NCBI GenBank assembly: GCA_000934455.1
Contig: KN887193.1
Span: 1 to 56,751, forward strand
Reading direction: 5' to 3'
DNA length: 56,751 bases
Source: Apostichopus parvimensis
Taxonomy: Eukaryota > Echinodermata > Holothuroidea > Aspidochirotida > Stichopodidae
The translations under genes were made by a program, and so were the position numbers. Below, piece by piece: positions 1-12,452 of this stretch (positions within the stretch are counted from its first letter, which is position 1; the number at the start of each line of letters is the position of its first letter). The notes under the pieces were generated by a model that had not been told where the DNA came from, ran no database searches, and saw only the letters and a program-made list of their open reading frames with translations.

Positions 1-300
1 TATATGCGTGTATTTGTATTCAATTGTGTATATATGCATATGTGTATATTTATGTATTTTGGGTGGTGGGGGTGTTATGGGTGGGGTTTACGTGTTGGGT
101 TGGTGTGTGGGTGGATATAAGTGTTACTCTTTTCTTGCATTGTTCTCACTATTTACTTATGGGAGGGGTCTACTAAACAAGCCCTCAGGATTTTTTGAAG
201 TGATTCCTTTCACAATTGTCCCTGTTGTTAAAAGGTTTTGTCACTAAGTTAACTTCTCTGTATTTATATTGTGAAGAAACAAATAAATGAAATGAAATGA
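1..300. repeat. non-satellite left edge, possibly a retroelement 3' tail
   Basis: T/G-rich sequence with alternating TATG/TGTA runs, then a G-rich stretch. It stops abruptly where the satellite starts and ends in short AAATG repeats (about 282-302). A short A-rich tandem tail at a sharp junction is what a LINE or SINE 3' end looks like. No coding sequence is recognisable, and the other end lies outside the window. Confidence 0.3.
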
Positions 301-1283
301 AATTTAACGGTACCGCACATTCATTTAACAGTACCGCACATTCGATAGAACGGTACCGCATATTCGATTGAACAGTACCGCACATTCGATTGAATGGTAC
401 CGCACATTTCATTAAACGGTACCGCACATTCGATAGAACGGTACCACACATTTGATTTAACGGCAACGCACATGCAATTTAACGGTACCGCACATACGTT
501 TTGAATTTACCGCACATTCGATCAAAGAGTACCGTTCTTTCGATTTAACGGTACCGAGCATTTTATTTAAAGGTAACCTACATTCCATTGAACGGAACCA
601 CACATTCGATTTGACGGTACCGCATATTCGATTTAACGGCAACGCACATATGAATTTGTGGTACCGCACATTCGATTTAACGGTACCGCACATTCGATGT
701 TACGGCAACGCACAATCCATTGAACGGTACCGCACATTCAATTTAACGGTACCGCACATTCGAATGTTACGTTCCGCACATTCGATTTAACGGTACCGCT
801 TATTCGATTGAACAGTACGGCACATTCTATTTAACGGTACTGCTAATTCGATTTAACGGTACAGCACATTCTGTCTAACGGTACCGCACAATCTATATAA
901 TGGGACGGCACATTCGAATTAACGGTAGCGAAAATTCGATGTAACGGTAGCGCAAATTCTATTTAACGGTACCGCACATTCGATCGAGCGGTACTGCACA
1001 TTCGATTTAACGGTCCCACACAATATTTTTAAAGTCACCTCAAATTCGATCTAACGGTCCCGTGCATTCGATTTAACGGTGCGCACATTCCTGTTAACGG
1101 TACCGCACATTTGATAGAGCAGTACCGCACATCTATCTAACGGTACCGCACATTCGTTTAATGGTACTGCACATTAAAATAGCGGTATCGCACATTCGAT
1201 TGAACGGTACCGCACATTTGATTAACGGTACTGCACATTCGATTTAACGGTACCGCACATTCTATTTAACGGTATACCGCACA
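301..1283 (-). repeat. 22-bp satellite array, left block
   Basis: About 45 diverged tandem copies of a 22-bp unit that reads GAATGTGCGGTACCGTTAAATC on the minus strand. The core CGGTACCG is a perfect 8-bp palindrome and contains a KpnI/Acc65I site. Copies differ by scattered substitutions and short indels. The array stops exactly at the CACTG terminus of the first large transposon and resumes in the same orientation at 20665. Confidence 0.95.
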
Positions 1284-1450
1284 CACTGTAAATTTTAATT
1301 AGTCATATACACATGCCAAAATGGTCAAAGACTAATTTTGCATTAGTCAGAATTTTTGACTAATTTCATCAGTCATATGACTAATTAAAATGGCTAAATA
1401 CCAATGAAAGTTAGTCATTGTCCAAAATAGTGACGAAGCATAATTAGTCA
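1284..1450. promoter_or_regulatory. left subterminal repeat cluster of element A
   Basis: About seven copies of TTAGTCA or its complement TGACTAA (variants included) lie in both orientations within about 170 bp, near 1298, 1330, 1343, 1357, 1378, 1411 and 1444. One forms the near-palindrome AGTCATATGACT at 1371-1382. In CACTA elements such clusters are the binding sites of an element-encoded protein. That role here is inferred. Confidence 0.7.
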
Positions 1451-4400
1451 TTTGGGTATCACGAAATTTGATTTCAAAGCTTTATTTGTTATTTTTTTTT
1501 CTTAAAGGTTTGTTGATATTTACTTACAAACAACTTCCGCACCACAACATGGATGAATATTAAAAAATTGTTTTTAAAATCACCAATAATTATTAACCCA
1601 AGGAATAATGGATATGCTATTTAACAATTTTCGGTTAAGTGTAAACTATAGGATGTCATAAGCAAAATATCCACAATTTTTTTGGGGAAATTGATTATTA
1701 CTTATATCAAAAACTTAATTAGATATAGGCGATATTCCAGCACCGGTACTAAAACGTCTTCGTCATTTGACTAATTTAGAATTCACAAATGACGTCAGAT
1801 ATACGTAGCCGCGCGCGCGCAGTCTGCAGGCGACAGGCCTCTAGATCTTGATGATTCCGGCGCCATATTTGATATTGCAGTAAGAAATTCCGGAGCCGAG
1901 AAAATGTCTTCAATCGCAAGGTGGGTGTATCTTATTACTTTACTGAATTGTGATTTAATAGCAAGTTATTCTTTATTTAGTAATTTTAGAATAGAAAGTT
2001 ATATTGATGACAAGTAAATTATCAGTTTGTATTTCTGCTTAGCATTGTTCGTTGTTTTAGCCTAACGTTATGCCATATGCATGATATGTGCAGGATACCT
2101 CATAGGCCTAACGTGGTTCATTATAGGCTATGATGTGCACAAAAATGTATCTTTATTTATTTTTTGTAAAGTTCATTCTCAGACCAAAACCAGAAAATGT
2201 TAACCTGAGTAGGGCTTAGCTTATATACTGTTCAAATCGATGAAATTGTCAGACTGAAAGTAACGGTGAGCAGCGTTATAGCTACGGTGGTCGGCCCTGG
2301 GCGGGCCCGACCAGCACGGAGGATTTCTGCCCACCACTCCTGATGAAAAACACTGCTTCCGACCGGCACTAATTTCACATAAAAAAAACTGCTTTAAACG
2401 TAACTATTTGTGAATAAAAGTAGTACTTACATTCATATTTCCCTCCTTAATCGTGTTTTATTTGCAATTGTACAAGAATCATGTTTTGCAAAGACAATTT
2501 TCCTGAATGTTTAAGACTTAAAAATCTAAAAAAAACTGAAACCAAATTACAATCTAACTTCTTGTACACGTGCACATTAGCGTGAACCAGAGCCTAACAA
2601 TACATACAGGAAGGCTTTAGCATAATCCTACTTGTGAAGAACAGGACCTAAACTCCCTAGCTAGGTGGAAAAAAAATCGGTTGATTGTAGGGAAATTTTC
2701 GCACTCCAGCGAATCTGTACTTTTTTTTAGCCAGCTAGATCGTAGACAGTCCTTTTCAATATCATGTATCACTGGATTGGGGGTGTACATCAATTTGTCA
2801 TGTTTTCTCGGAAGGGTGTATTACAATTACGTTTCTGGAATAGGATGTAGAGAAATAAACTGAGACTATTGCGCAAATAAGCTTGCATAAAATTTTCACC
2901 AAATAGTCACTTATATCTCTAACCACATGGCAGCCTAACAACACACTAAGTCAATGGGGGAAATCAAGCCTAACCATATGTTAATTCGCTGAACCTGTGT
3001 CGCAGTAGGCTGCCACTAAAATTATCCGCGGTTTAGAGGGCTGTACGCGTATTTTTTTCCCCAGGACGAACGTGGGCATCGGCCAATCAAATCCATGGAT
3101 TCCAAACATGTGACGCTTTTTCAAAAAACCTGTTCTGAATCTTTTTTCCTAGTTTTGACCCCAGCTTATGAACGACAAACCTTAATTTTCCTAGAAACTG
3201 GATCCCTAACCCACTTTCTAAACCCTAACTCTGATTTCAAACGAATTTGTAAATTCCTGAAAAACCTGAAACCCACGTTCGTCCTGGGAAGAAAAAAAAA
3301 TGGGTTGTACTACTGGTATGCAGATATTAACGTTAGGGTCAATGGTCTTTGTAGTTAGTATATATGTGTGGTGTAGCTTAATTGTTTTGCTTGACTTTTG
3401 GTATGTCAACATGGGTTTTCCGAAGTTCTTGGGGGCACATTTTTAATGCAAATGGCTAATTCACTTTTTCAATTGTAGTTACGTACCACTCGTTGAACAA
3501 GGCTAACAATGTACAGGCACAGGTAAATGCTATACTTATGTGCAGTTTTTATTGAACTTTCGAGTAGCCGATTGTCACGATCGTTGATAAGTGACTAAGA
3601 AATTTTATTGATGAGGTTTGATAACGTGGAAGATTTGCAAGAATTATATATAGTATTGAATCTCGGACATTTGGTAGTGGCGGATTTTAGTGTATAAGGC
3701 AATTATTTTAATGTTTTGAGGGAGATAACATTGGGCTATTATTTCATTAAAAAATGCCAGATTTCTACAGTTTCGAGTGAAATTCAATAAACCAATGCGA
3801 ATTGTATCCATCTTTGGATAATTCTCATTCTGTTGGTGTGTTCAAAAGAAACAAAAAGTGAGTTCATCAATCCCATTAGCGCATTTGAAAAATCAAGTGC
3901 ACTACGGTCAATGGCAGGTCGTTCCTACTAGGTAGAAACCGTACTGAGCCCTATATTTGATATCCAAAACTTAAATTCTTTTGAAAGTATTATACTTTTT
4001 TGGGTCAACTATGCTCTTTATACTTGTTTGGGCAATCACCCTTTTTTTGAAGCCAATTAAGATCTCTAGTGATGTCAAGAGTGAAGAATTCCTAAAAACT
4101 TGCTGATAAATTTGAATTTGTTAGTGATTTTTCAGAATGCTGTTGGGTGTGATCATGTTGAGTGCCAAATCATGCCACAGTAATGACTGTTTCTGCCTTC
4201 ATGATATTGTGGGGAAATGTCAATGATGTAATGGCTTCGGATAAGGAGAAATTACATGACTGAACAGCATTGGCACTCAGCCTGTGACACCCCAGAAATA
4301 TTGAAATAAGTAGATAAATTTTAGTACAGAAAAAGAAAGATCAGTTAGATAGTTCATACTTTTTTATACTTTTTATTTTTAATTAAAAATATACTTTTCA

Positions 4401-5182
4401 AGGGCCAAGTGGATACATTTCTTCAGCACTGATATAGGCTACATGTACAGTATTTCGTACTCATTCACTAATACTGGATCAATCTGCAGAGACGGTACAT
4501 TTTCTATATGTCTATACCTCTTTTTTTTCAGCTAAAACAGCATTTGCAATGTTCCTGCTCAAATAAGGATCCATTTGCAGGCTTGATGGTTTCAGTCCCC
4601 CATCTATCATTTTCCCTTTGTCACGGACAGTCATTGTAGAGTTGATACAAAAAAACTTAGTAAATTGGACTATGTTTATTAGTTTATCAAACTGTTTTTT
4701 CCTTACTTTTGACTCATAAAGTTGAGTGCATTGAAATTAGTTTGTCACTTCTGTATTATATGGCATACAAAGTAGTGATGCTACTGCATTGTATTAATTT
4801 GGCTTGAATGTGATAACCTGGAAAATGGAATTTAATTAATATAATTCTGCATGAAGTACTGTACCATACCTTGAAATATTAATTAATAATACAATTGTCA
4901 TTTGAAAGAGTTGAAATAAATCAAGTTCATACAGTAGATGCATGTGTCTAGCACTGCAATAATGAGTTGTGCTTGGAAAAATAATAACATGTCCTTCGCT
5001 ACTGCACTGAGGAAGAAACAAGGTTGCTGTTAGTACATGTAGTAGGTACTGTATGGCCTAAATGTTTGGTTGTACCAATTCACAGTTATCTTGCATTTCA
5101 TATTTTGTGAGTTGTACAGCAAGCACATTACTGCTTTAGGAAATACTGATTTAATTCATTAATTTCATCCACTGTTGAAATA
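1451..5182. other. 5' non-coding region of element A, with a possible first exon
   Basis: Mostly A/T-rich sequence without a recognisable protein. A short CpG-rich patch (about 1795-1925) contains ATG at 1904 followed 17 nt later by a GTGGGT donor (exon end 1920), so it may be the promoter and first coding exon of a gene in the element. A further TTTGACTAAT motif lies near 1777. A perfect 17-bp inverted repeat bounds 3060-3288 (listed separately). Confidence 0.4.
3060..3288. repeat. foldback element with 17-bp perfect inverted ends
   Basis: CCCAGGACGAACGTGGG at 3060-3076 and its exact reverse complement at 3272-3288 enclose about 195 bp, with T-rich and A-rich runs just outside. This resembles a small MITE or foldback element. 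No clear target duplication was found. The short open frame inside (3095-3358) resembles no family I know. Confidence 0.55.
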
Positions 5183-7560
5183 ATGGCATCATTTGCCTGT
5201 TGTCATTGTGTGTTTACTACAAAGGTTTTCACTCGATTATTGAAACATTATAGGTATATTCACAATGGTGTCGCTACCCAGTCAAATATTACCTGTAATA
5301 TTCAAGGTTGCCAGTGGTTATCTCGCAATGTTAAAACTTTTCAGATTCATATAAAAAAAGGCACTCTGCCTTTTGGCAAACACATGACAAGCATGTTCAT
5401 ATACAAAATGACCATGGGGAAGATTCTGATTCTGATGATGGTGACCTATCAGGTACTGGAGAATTAGAAGAAAATGGGCCTGTACTTGATAATCCTGAAG
5501 AGGATTATGATGAAGCATTGGATGCCTTTAAAGAGGCATCACAATTTATACTTGGTTTGAGAGAACAGTATACAGTAAGTGATCAGTCTTGTAGTTATGT
5601 TGCTGAAGAAGTTAAAGATATACTTGGTATGGTTAGAGGTAAAATACACACACAAGTACAGGATGTGTTCATTGGCCATCCAGAAGAAGATCAAGTACTG
5701 CAAGATCTCTTTCAGAAATCTGATTTTGAATATGCGTTTGAACATTTCAGTAATGTAAAACGCCTTAATTCATATGTAAAGCTGAATTACGATTTTGTTG
5801 AGCCTATTGAGTATGTTTTAGGAAGACATCCAAATGGAAAACCAAAGTGCATGCAATATGTTAGTGTTTTAGATACTTTACAAGCCCTTCTAAAGAGAGA
5901 TGATGTGTTTGCAGAGGTCATTCAAGGCCACAATATGCAAACCGAAACATTGGGATATTATTGTGATAGTTTGCATTACCAAAATAATAAACTTTTTTCT
6001 AAAGCCGATCCTTCTCTTCAAATCCAGTTATACTGGGCTGATTTCAACGTTGGTAATCCACTGGGGAACAAAGTAAATAAAACTGAAATTCTCAGCATTT
6101 TATTACAGCCTTGGAAATATTCCACCTAAGTATCGTTCTAAATTGTACTTCATTCTGTTGGTTGGGTTGTGTCCCACTGAATTCACCTCAGAATTTGGAA
6201 TGTTTCAGGTACTTGCCCCATTTATTGATGATGTAAAGATTTTGGAAACTACAGGTATTGATATTCAGAAAGCTCACACATTGTACAATTTAAAAGGATC
6301 TGTTTCAATGGTAGTTGCTGACAATTTAGCTGCCCATACAATTGGCGGTTATCAAGAAAGTTTCAATTGTAAGCGTATTTGTAGATTTTGTATGGTTGCA
6401 CACAGTGAACTAAAAAAACATTTTCGTGACACCTGCAATCTTGTTCCAAGATCCAAAGAATCATATAATTCTCAAGCTGAAATGGTTGAACAAATGCCAC
6501 AGATGGCAGGTGTATATGGCTTGAAAAAAGTAGTGTTCTTAATAAACTGAGTTATTTTCATGTTGTCTACGGGCAGCCTCCAGACATTGCACATGACTTA
6601 TTTGAAGGAGTAATTCCCAATGTAATTCTGCATTGTGTGAATGAAGGCTATTTTTCTCTTCAGTACCTAAATGAGCAAGTTGAGAGCTTTCCCTACGAAG
6701 GCACAGACAAAACGAACAAACCATCTAAAATGGCAACACAGATTTGCAAGTTCAAAGTCAAACAAAAAGCTGTCCAAACGTGGTGATTTTTGCGTCTCTT
6801 TCCCTTAATAGTAGGTGATAAAGTTCCTGTTGATGATGATGTGTGGGAGTTGGTAATTCTTTTGGCAGATATCGTGGAGATTTGTACAGCATCTCAGGTC
6901 AATGCAGTTGTGTGTGAATTTCTAGCAGATCTAATTGAATTTTTCTGGGAAAATATTTTAGCAAATTTCCAGATGAAACCATGAAACCAAAGTTTCATTA
7001 TATTATCCATTACCCAAAGTTGATCCTTCACTTTGGACCTTTAATTCATTGTTGGGCTTTACGATATGAAGGCAAGCATATGTACTTTAAAGAACTGTCT
7101 TATCGCACCAAAAACAGGCGAAATTTGTGTAAAACTCTTGCCATTAGACATGAGTATTATAATGCCTGGATGAGATCAAAGTTCACTTATTTGGTTCACG
7201 ACAATATTGAGCACACATGTGGAAGCCCTACACCAGTCAGAATTTTAATGAACCAGGTTCAACAGCTGCTAAATCCCTACAGCGAAAGACTGTGCAGTTG
7301 TTGTTGGAATTACACCAGAGAGATTTGTTGAATTTGCAGTTGTTGAAGTTTGCTGTATCATTGCGGGAGAGGTATTTCTTGTATGTCTGCAAGCTGTAAC
7401 TGAAGGAAACAGTCGTCATTTCCATGCCTTTGAATTGTCTCTGGGTGGTGCCTATGTAGTAAAAGAAATAACTGAACTTCTGGATTACTACCCACTGCCT
7501 GTTTATCGAATAGGTGGGCATAACTTTGTGGCCTTAAGACACAAAATAGACATATTTTGA
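5183..7560 (+). pseudogene. C2H2-finger transposase-like gene of element A (EnSpm/CACTA-like), broken
   Basis: Starts at ATG 5183 with two C2H2 fingers (C-x2-C...H-x4-H from FACCHC, then CNIQGC...H), followed by an acidic linker (EDSDSDDGD). The core resembles uncharacterised animal EnSpm-like transposases: YWADFNVGNPLG, ADNLAAHTIGGYQESF, CRFC, PDIAHDLFEGV and RYEGKHMYF, with D, D and E in the first, second and last as candidate catalytic acids. It ends with ...YYPLPVY...LRHK and TGA at 7558-7560. The frame is interrupted by shifts near 5352 (an A run), about 6090 and about 6535 (an A run), by a TGA after ..QTW near 6784, and by another shift near 6970, so it cannot make one protein as assembled. 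The homologue at 28345-31043 is better preserved. Function would be cut-and-paste transposition in the nucleus. EnSpm membership is inferred, not searched. Confidence 0.75.
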
Positions 7561-8302
7561 TAACCACTATAGTATACAGTATATTGCGCATGTAGCATGT
7601 AGCATATGATGTGCCACCGATATCACTGTAATCAGATTTTTTGTTGTGTGACTTCCATTGCTCTGAAAAGGAGAATTAGTTTTGATATGGTACAGTATTT
7701 ACAGTACATGCATGAGTTTTTCATCAATTATGCCCATTATGAATTTTGATATACTGTAGTACAGTGCTTAAAACATGCTTTTGAACTTTGAAGACAAGCC
7801 AGTTGACCTGCATGCAACTATTACAATACTGTGGGTGTACAAAATATTTAAAAAAAAAACATTTTTGTACTAATTTTCACAGCAATGCAGTACATCACTT
7901 TGTTAGCAAATGAGTGCACAAGTTTCATATTGTTTTAGGTTTAGATACTTACTGAAATTGTGGATCACAAAAGAAAAAGGTAGAATTTTCACTTGGTGAT
8001 GGGGACTCAGTTTCTGCCATTAACCTGCAAGAAAAGGCATGCAACATGTTCATGTTGAGGAAAGTTAAAATGCAGGCTTGGGACAAAGGATTTGATGACT
8101 GGGTGGATCTGGATGACTGCACAGAGATGGTGCCAAGCAATTCTAAGATTCAGGTAGTAGATGAAGAAGAGGTTAGCTTTTCAGGCACAGGAGATGGAAG
8201 TCTGGAGTCTACAGATATTTCGGACACTGGGTATTTGTTGCTTTTTATGTATTTCAATTTGCTTCAAATTTTCTCTTTATTTCTTTTTTCCAGAACATTT
8301 GT

Positions 8303-8348
8303 TCAGGTGGGTAGGGTACAGATATACATCTGTACCCTACCCACCTGA
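8303..8348. repeat. perfect 21-bp hairpin with 4-nt loop
   Basis: The arm beginning TCAGGTGGGTAGGGTACAG (8303-8323) is followed by loop ATAC and its exact reverse complement (8328-8348). It sits about 70 nt inside intron 1 of the SAMD3-like gene of element A. A perfect short-loop palindrome is unusual in such diverged DNA, so it may be recent or an assembly foldback. Confidence 0.75.
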
Positions 8349-8923
8349 TTTGATTTTTTTAAATTCTATCCTAATTTTTCCTTAGATTTTGCTATTCTCA
8401 CAACCTTACATAGCCTTGCAGAAGGCTACGGCCTAGCCATGCTACTGTGCATGGTAAGCAGGGATATAAATCTTCCGTATTTATACGGAAATCCGTTTTT
8501 TTTTAATTCCAATAAAGTTCCACAAAATTGTACGAATATCATAGACACAACGCTCAAAATTGCCCGTTGCAGCAAGCTAACTTCAATTTTTCACTCATGA
8601 TCAACCAAAATACCATTTCCTGTTACACATCGCATTGCACTGTACAACATTGTGCCGTGTGAACATCGTTGTGTACGTGCGAACGTCAAATCGCCAAAGC
8701 TCATTTCTGTCGTTGAAAACCTTGCCTCTTTCACGTTGATTGGACTGCTAATTAATATCTTCGTAACTGCTGGTGCTGGACATTAGTTTCGGAATTAACG
8801 CTTGTGATATTTGTGAGCAGCGGAAATCTACGGGATACGCGTATGATAGTCGATATTCGTGATCGCATTAGAATGTGAGACTGATTTTTATTCCGGAGTT
8901 CGCTGCGTCGTATTCGAAACTTT

Positions 8924-9057
8924 GAGCTAGCCTAACATATCGATAGTGTGTAAGTAGTCAGAGCTAGGAGTAGGATGTGTTAGCGCTATGAGCTAGCCTA
9001 ACATATAACGATAGTGTGTAAGTAGTCAGAGCTAGGAGTAGGATGTGTTAGCGCTAT
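8924..9057. repeat. 66/68-bp tandem duplication
   Basis: GAGCTAGCCTAACATAT...TTAGCGCTAT occurs twice head to tail (8924-8989 and 8990-9057), nearly identical apart from a 2-nt insertion. It is followed by a doublet of TGGTGTGAGTGTTA (about 9081-9108). The low divergence means a recent duplication. Confidence 0.85.
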
Positions 9058-9147
9058 TACTGTAGTACTACTTTCCTTACTGGTGTGAGTGTTACTGGTG
9101 TGAGTGTTAGCATAACAGTAGTACTAAGAACATCGATAGTTTCAAAA

Positions 9148-9471
9148 ATGGAGCTTGATAGAACAGCAGACATTCGTAAGGTGGATCATGGGATAAAGAA
9201 CAGATGGAACTGGAAATGGATGGAAGTGAAAGATACCAATGAGACAGTTCTCAGTGATTACATGAGGAAGATTGACAAACCAGGCTTTGCAAGATGTAAA
9301 ATTTGCAACTGTGATATAAATTACGGCAGTGGTGGGAAGAGATATTTGGTAGCACACAGTATGAAGAAGAAACAATTCATCTTTGCACCGTGCACCCTAC
9401 AAACGAAATGTTCAACGCGTACATATTCATGCAAATTTACTATGAATACGAGCATCAAAGACTTTGTGTAG
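9148..9471 (+). CDS. small BED-like zinc-finger ORF inside an intron
   Basis: Starts at ATG 9148 and ends with TAG at 9471 (107 aa). Residues 20-75 contain NWKWMEVKD, LSDYMRKIDKPGFARCKIC, then GSGGKRYLVAH. This W...C-x2-C...H pattern resembles the BED-like finger at the N terminus of many invertebrate transposon-derived proteins. The second His pair expected after the first His is unclear (the sequence reads MKKKQ), and the tail is unrelated, so it is probably a truncated fragment. It sits in intron 1 of the SAMD3-like gene of element A, on the same strand. It could be a nested transposon remnant or an alternative 5' exon. No splice donor links it obviously to the next exon. Confidence 0.4.
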   Translation: MELDRTADIRKVDHGIKNRWNWKWMEVKDTNETVLSDYMRKIDKPGFARCKICNCDINYGSGGKRYLVAHSMKKKQFIFAPCTLQTKCSTRTYSCKFTMNTSIKDFV

Positions 9472-9827
9472 CTGTTAATTAACACGAGCGTTTAGAATTG
9501 ATTGCGCGCGTGTGTAACATGAATCTGGTTAGTGCGCGCTTATGACGCACGCAGAATGAACATAGTATATTTTCAAAGAATGCGTTTTATGGGCGCAGTA
9601 CGCTCATGTTGTTTTATGGCGCAACATGACATGGCCTGCAGTAAATAACGTCAGTTGTAATACGTGAAAAAGAAAGGCGAATTCAATTTGGAAAGACGCT
9701 TTCGAGCATAGAAAATCGCTAAGAAATGTATGTTGACTGAGAAATGATAAGATACGTTATTTTGTATGCATTCGCATATTTTTCAAGTCCAATACTTTTG
9801 AGAGCTCAGAGATGTCCTATTTATGAA

Positions 9828-9945
9828 CGGGAATACAAATCAGGGTCCCTGGTATTAAATGTCATTTAAGACCAGTGATGACGTCATCAAAGGGAACCCC
9901 TTGATGATGTCGTCACTGGTCTTGGACCCTGATATTTATTCCCTG
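9828..9945. repeat. 118-bp imperfect foldback (MITE-like)
   Basis: Outer arms GGGAATACAAATCAGGGTCC (from 9829) and GGACCCTGATATTTATTCCC (from 9924) are imperfect inverted copies. Inner arms 9868-9890 and 9901-9923 (AAGACCAGTGATGACG... and complement) pair almost fully around a 10-nt loop. No coding content. Probably a small inverted-repeat element within the intron. Confidence 0.7.
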
Positions 9946-10629
9946 AATAGTGACCATTTTGATAAAGGCCAATATCAAAATGTATTGAGATATCATAAAA
10001 TGAGTGGGCAGGACTTAATGTAAAATTCTTGAAACCGTAATAAATATCAGGCATCAGAGCTTTGACACCATTGGTGTCTGGTTAGACTGGTTGTAATCAT
10101 AAAATTTTGTAAAACTGAAAAGTTTTTGAGTTGTTTATAGGCTACTGCTTTATTATTAAATTGGTTAATTTATCTTGAACATTTCTTTCCTTATTAAGAT
10201 ACAGTGCAGAGTTTGACAGTACCCTAGCATCTTCCGCAGAAGACTCACTTATAATGTCAACTAACAATGCAGACATTGCCACCTCCCCAGTTTCACCATC
10301 ATCAAGTAGTACCAGGCCCTTGACATCCCCATCCTCTGTATGCTGGGAATCCGCCTTTAAATTGCCATCATTTCCATCGCATATAAAGTTAAAGCTAGAC
10401 CAGAAGCAAATACTAAAAGAAGGAGAGCGATCTGCACTTTTGGAGAAAATTTACCACGCTGTTACGAAGCACACATAGTGAGTTTTGTTATTTTAGCAAG
10501 TTGTCAATATTATTTGCGCAATTTGTCAGCATGCAAGTACACTGCATAGTCTGATGATCTGATCATAATCATTCACATGATTTGGGAGGTTGGGTAGAAA
10601 GAGTCACAAAAAATATGTAGCTATAGTCA

Positions 10630-10976
10630 ATTTGGCACCCTTCAACACGTTTTGCAACCACCTGAAGTGGACGATTTGGCCTGAATCAGCCCATAATCCC
10701 CAAATATTAAACCAAACGTGGTAAGAGTTAAGTTTACCTGTGACAAGTAGTCACAAACATAAATAGATACATGATGCCCCCGGGGGGCTGCCCATGGCTC
10801 AGGAGACTGAACATATAATTTGAATTCAAATTATATGTTAAGTGACGCTTCACAAGAGAGGCTGTTGTTGACCCTTAACACGTCCTGCGACCACCTGGTG
10901 GACGATTTGGTTATCCACGCCCCACCAGCCTGAATCAGCCAATAATCTTCAAATAACCAAACGTGTTAAGAGTTAA
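10630..10976. repeat. pair of ~100-bp direct repeats around a 30-bp palindrome
   Basis: Sequence at about 10638-10735 (CACGTTTTGCAACCACCTGAAG...CCAAACGTGG) recurs at about 10870-10976 (CACGTCCTGCGACCACCTGG...CCAAACGTGT). Each copy is bounded by CTTAACACGT/ACGTGTTAAG-like inverted ends. Between them lies the perfect palindrome centred on TTTGAATTCAAA (10810-10839). Likely two copies of a short inverted-repeat element. Confidence 0.6.
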
Positions 10977-12334
10977 TATTGATTGATGATGCTCCAAGTA
11001 ACTGGTATTGTATGGGACCATTATGATTTTTTGTTTAAATATTTTTGCAAATGATGTCATGTTTTTAAGAAAAGTACGACCATTGCTCTATACATTATTA
11101 AACAAAATAAGGATGTGACTACACTTAATGTATATAACTGTTCTACACAAGTATATATCATGTATTTCAATTTTCAGTACATGTTTGCCTAACATGGCAA
11201 TGATGGCAAGATGATTGACAGATTGTACCTTTCAGAAAGAACCACTTCATCTCAAGCACTCATATCATTGAGTATCTTTTTATTGATCCATGCCTGACTA
11301 TTTTCAAATAGTCAATTCGCATTTTGCATTAGTCTTTAAGTAGACTTCCTATGGCTCAGCTAAAGATACTACAGTATATGATATGAACAGCTGAATGTCA
11401 TACTTAATTTTTTTTCTTTCATGATCACAGACGGGATTATCGACTTGACCCATCAAAATGGGTTTGAAATTGGCAACATTAGACAGAACTCTTATGTAAT
11501 CATATTGAGTGTAAAGCTTCCAAAATGTTTTAAAGCAGTGCAGCTTATTCAGGAATATTTCTTTGAATTTAATTGAATTTTTATTTCCACAAAATGTATA
11601 CAATATTAACAATACATAAATCCAGAGAACATATAAGTGTGGAGGAGGTCTACGAAAGTTAAAAACTTGATAAAGCAGACCCCCTTAACAAAAAGTACGA
11701 AACATAAACAATATGGAAACATCCTATCCACAATGAACATATAAGTTTAGACTACATTCCTCATCTTCCCTTGTCATCTCATAGGTCTGATATTTCAGAA
11801 TTTTTTGTAAAATTGCATTAATTGTTCACTTCCTATATTATGTACTGTATCAAAACATTTTGAAACTTTAATTAGCAATCTGGTATTTCAGATATTGTGG
11901 CTTATGTGGTATGGCATCCAATAAAGTATTCTTTAAATTTTTGTGTGAAACAGAACATGTTAAGTTTATGCACAGTGCTGCAATGATGTTCACATCCCCC
12001 TGAAATTGACATTATGAAGGAAAAATGTGCAGGCAATTGAAAAGAGGAATTGGCAACCTCTCTGAAACAGCAAAACTAGGGCACTTTGCTGAGAGTTCAG
12101 CTGAAGAGATGTAAGGTTTTGTTAACTTATCCAAGCTTTATCCACTGACATCATTACTTTAATAGATCAGTAGCTAATGATTGATAATCAAGGCATGAGC
12201 AATTTTGTTTGAAAGATTATTATTTTTGGTTCATCTTTAAGGTATTTTCATTAAATGAATATGTTCAAGAGAAATTTAACATATTTTGATTCTGTTGTAC
12301 AGTACATGCATAATACTACTAAAACCATTAATCA

Positions 12335-12452
12335 GTGCCACTATCTTTCTAAGTACCTGTACTGATGGTAATATGGTACTTTTCATTTTGTGGCACTGTA
12401 CCAGAACCAATAATTACCAAAAAATTTTAGGTAGTGGTATACCATGCAACAT
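12335..12452 (+). repeat. dispersed ~115-bp repeat, copy 1
   Basis: Contains CTGATGGTAATATGGTACTTTTCATTTTGTGG and GTGGTATACCATGCAACAT-type blocks that reappear in reverse complement at 16006-16112. Probably a MITE family; the two copies are clearly diverged. Confidence 0.5.

Noticed and set aside
185..693. Open frames across the satellite (for example 185-466, 21273-21530, 24276-24578, 47816-48112, 52836-53033) giving 22-residue repeat proteins such as MCGTVKSNVRYR
   Set aside because: A 22-bp repeat read in triplets gives a 22-residue periodic peptide in any frame without stops. There is no splice or start context, and the frames break at every indel unit.
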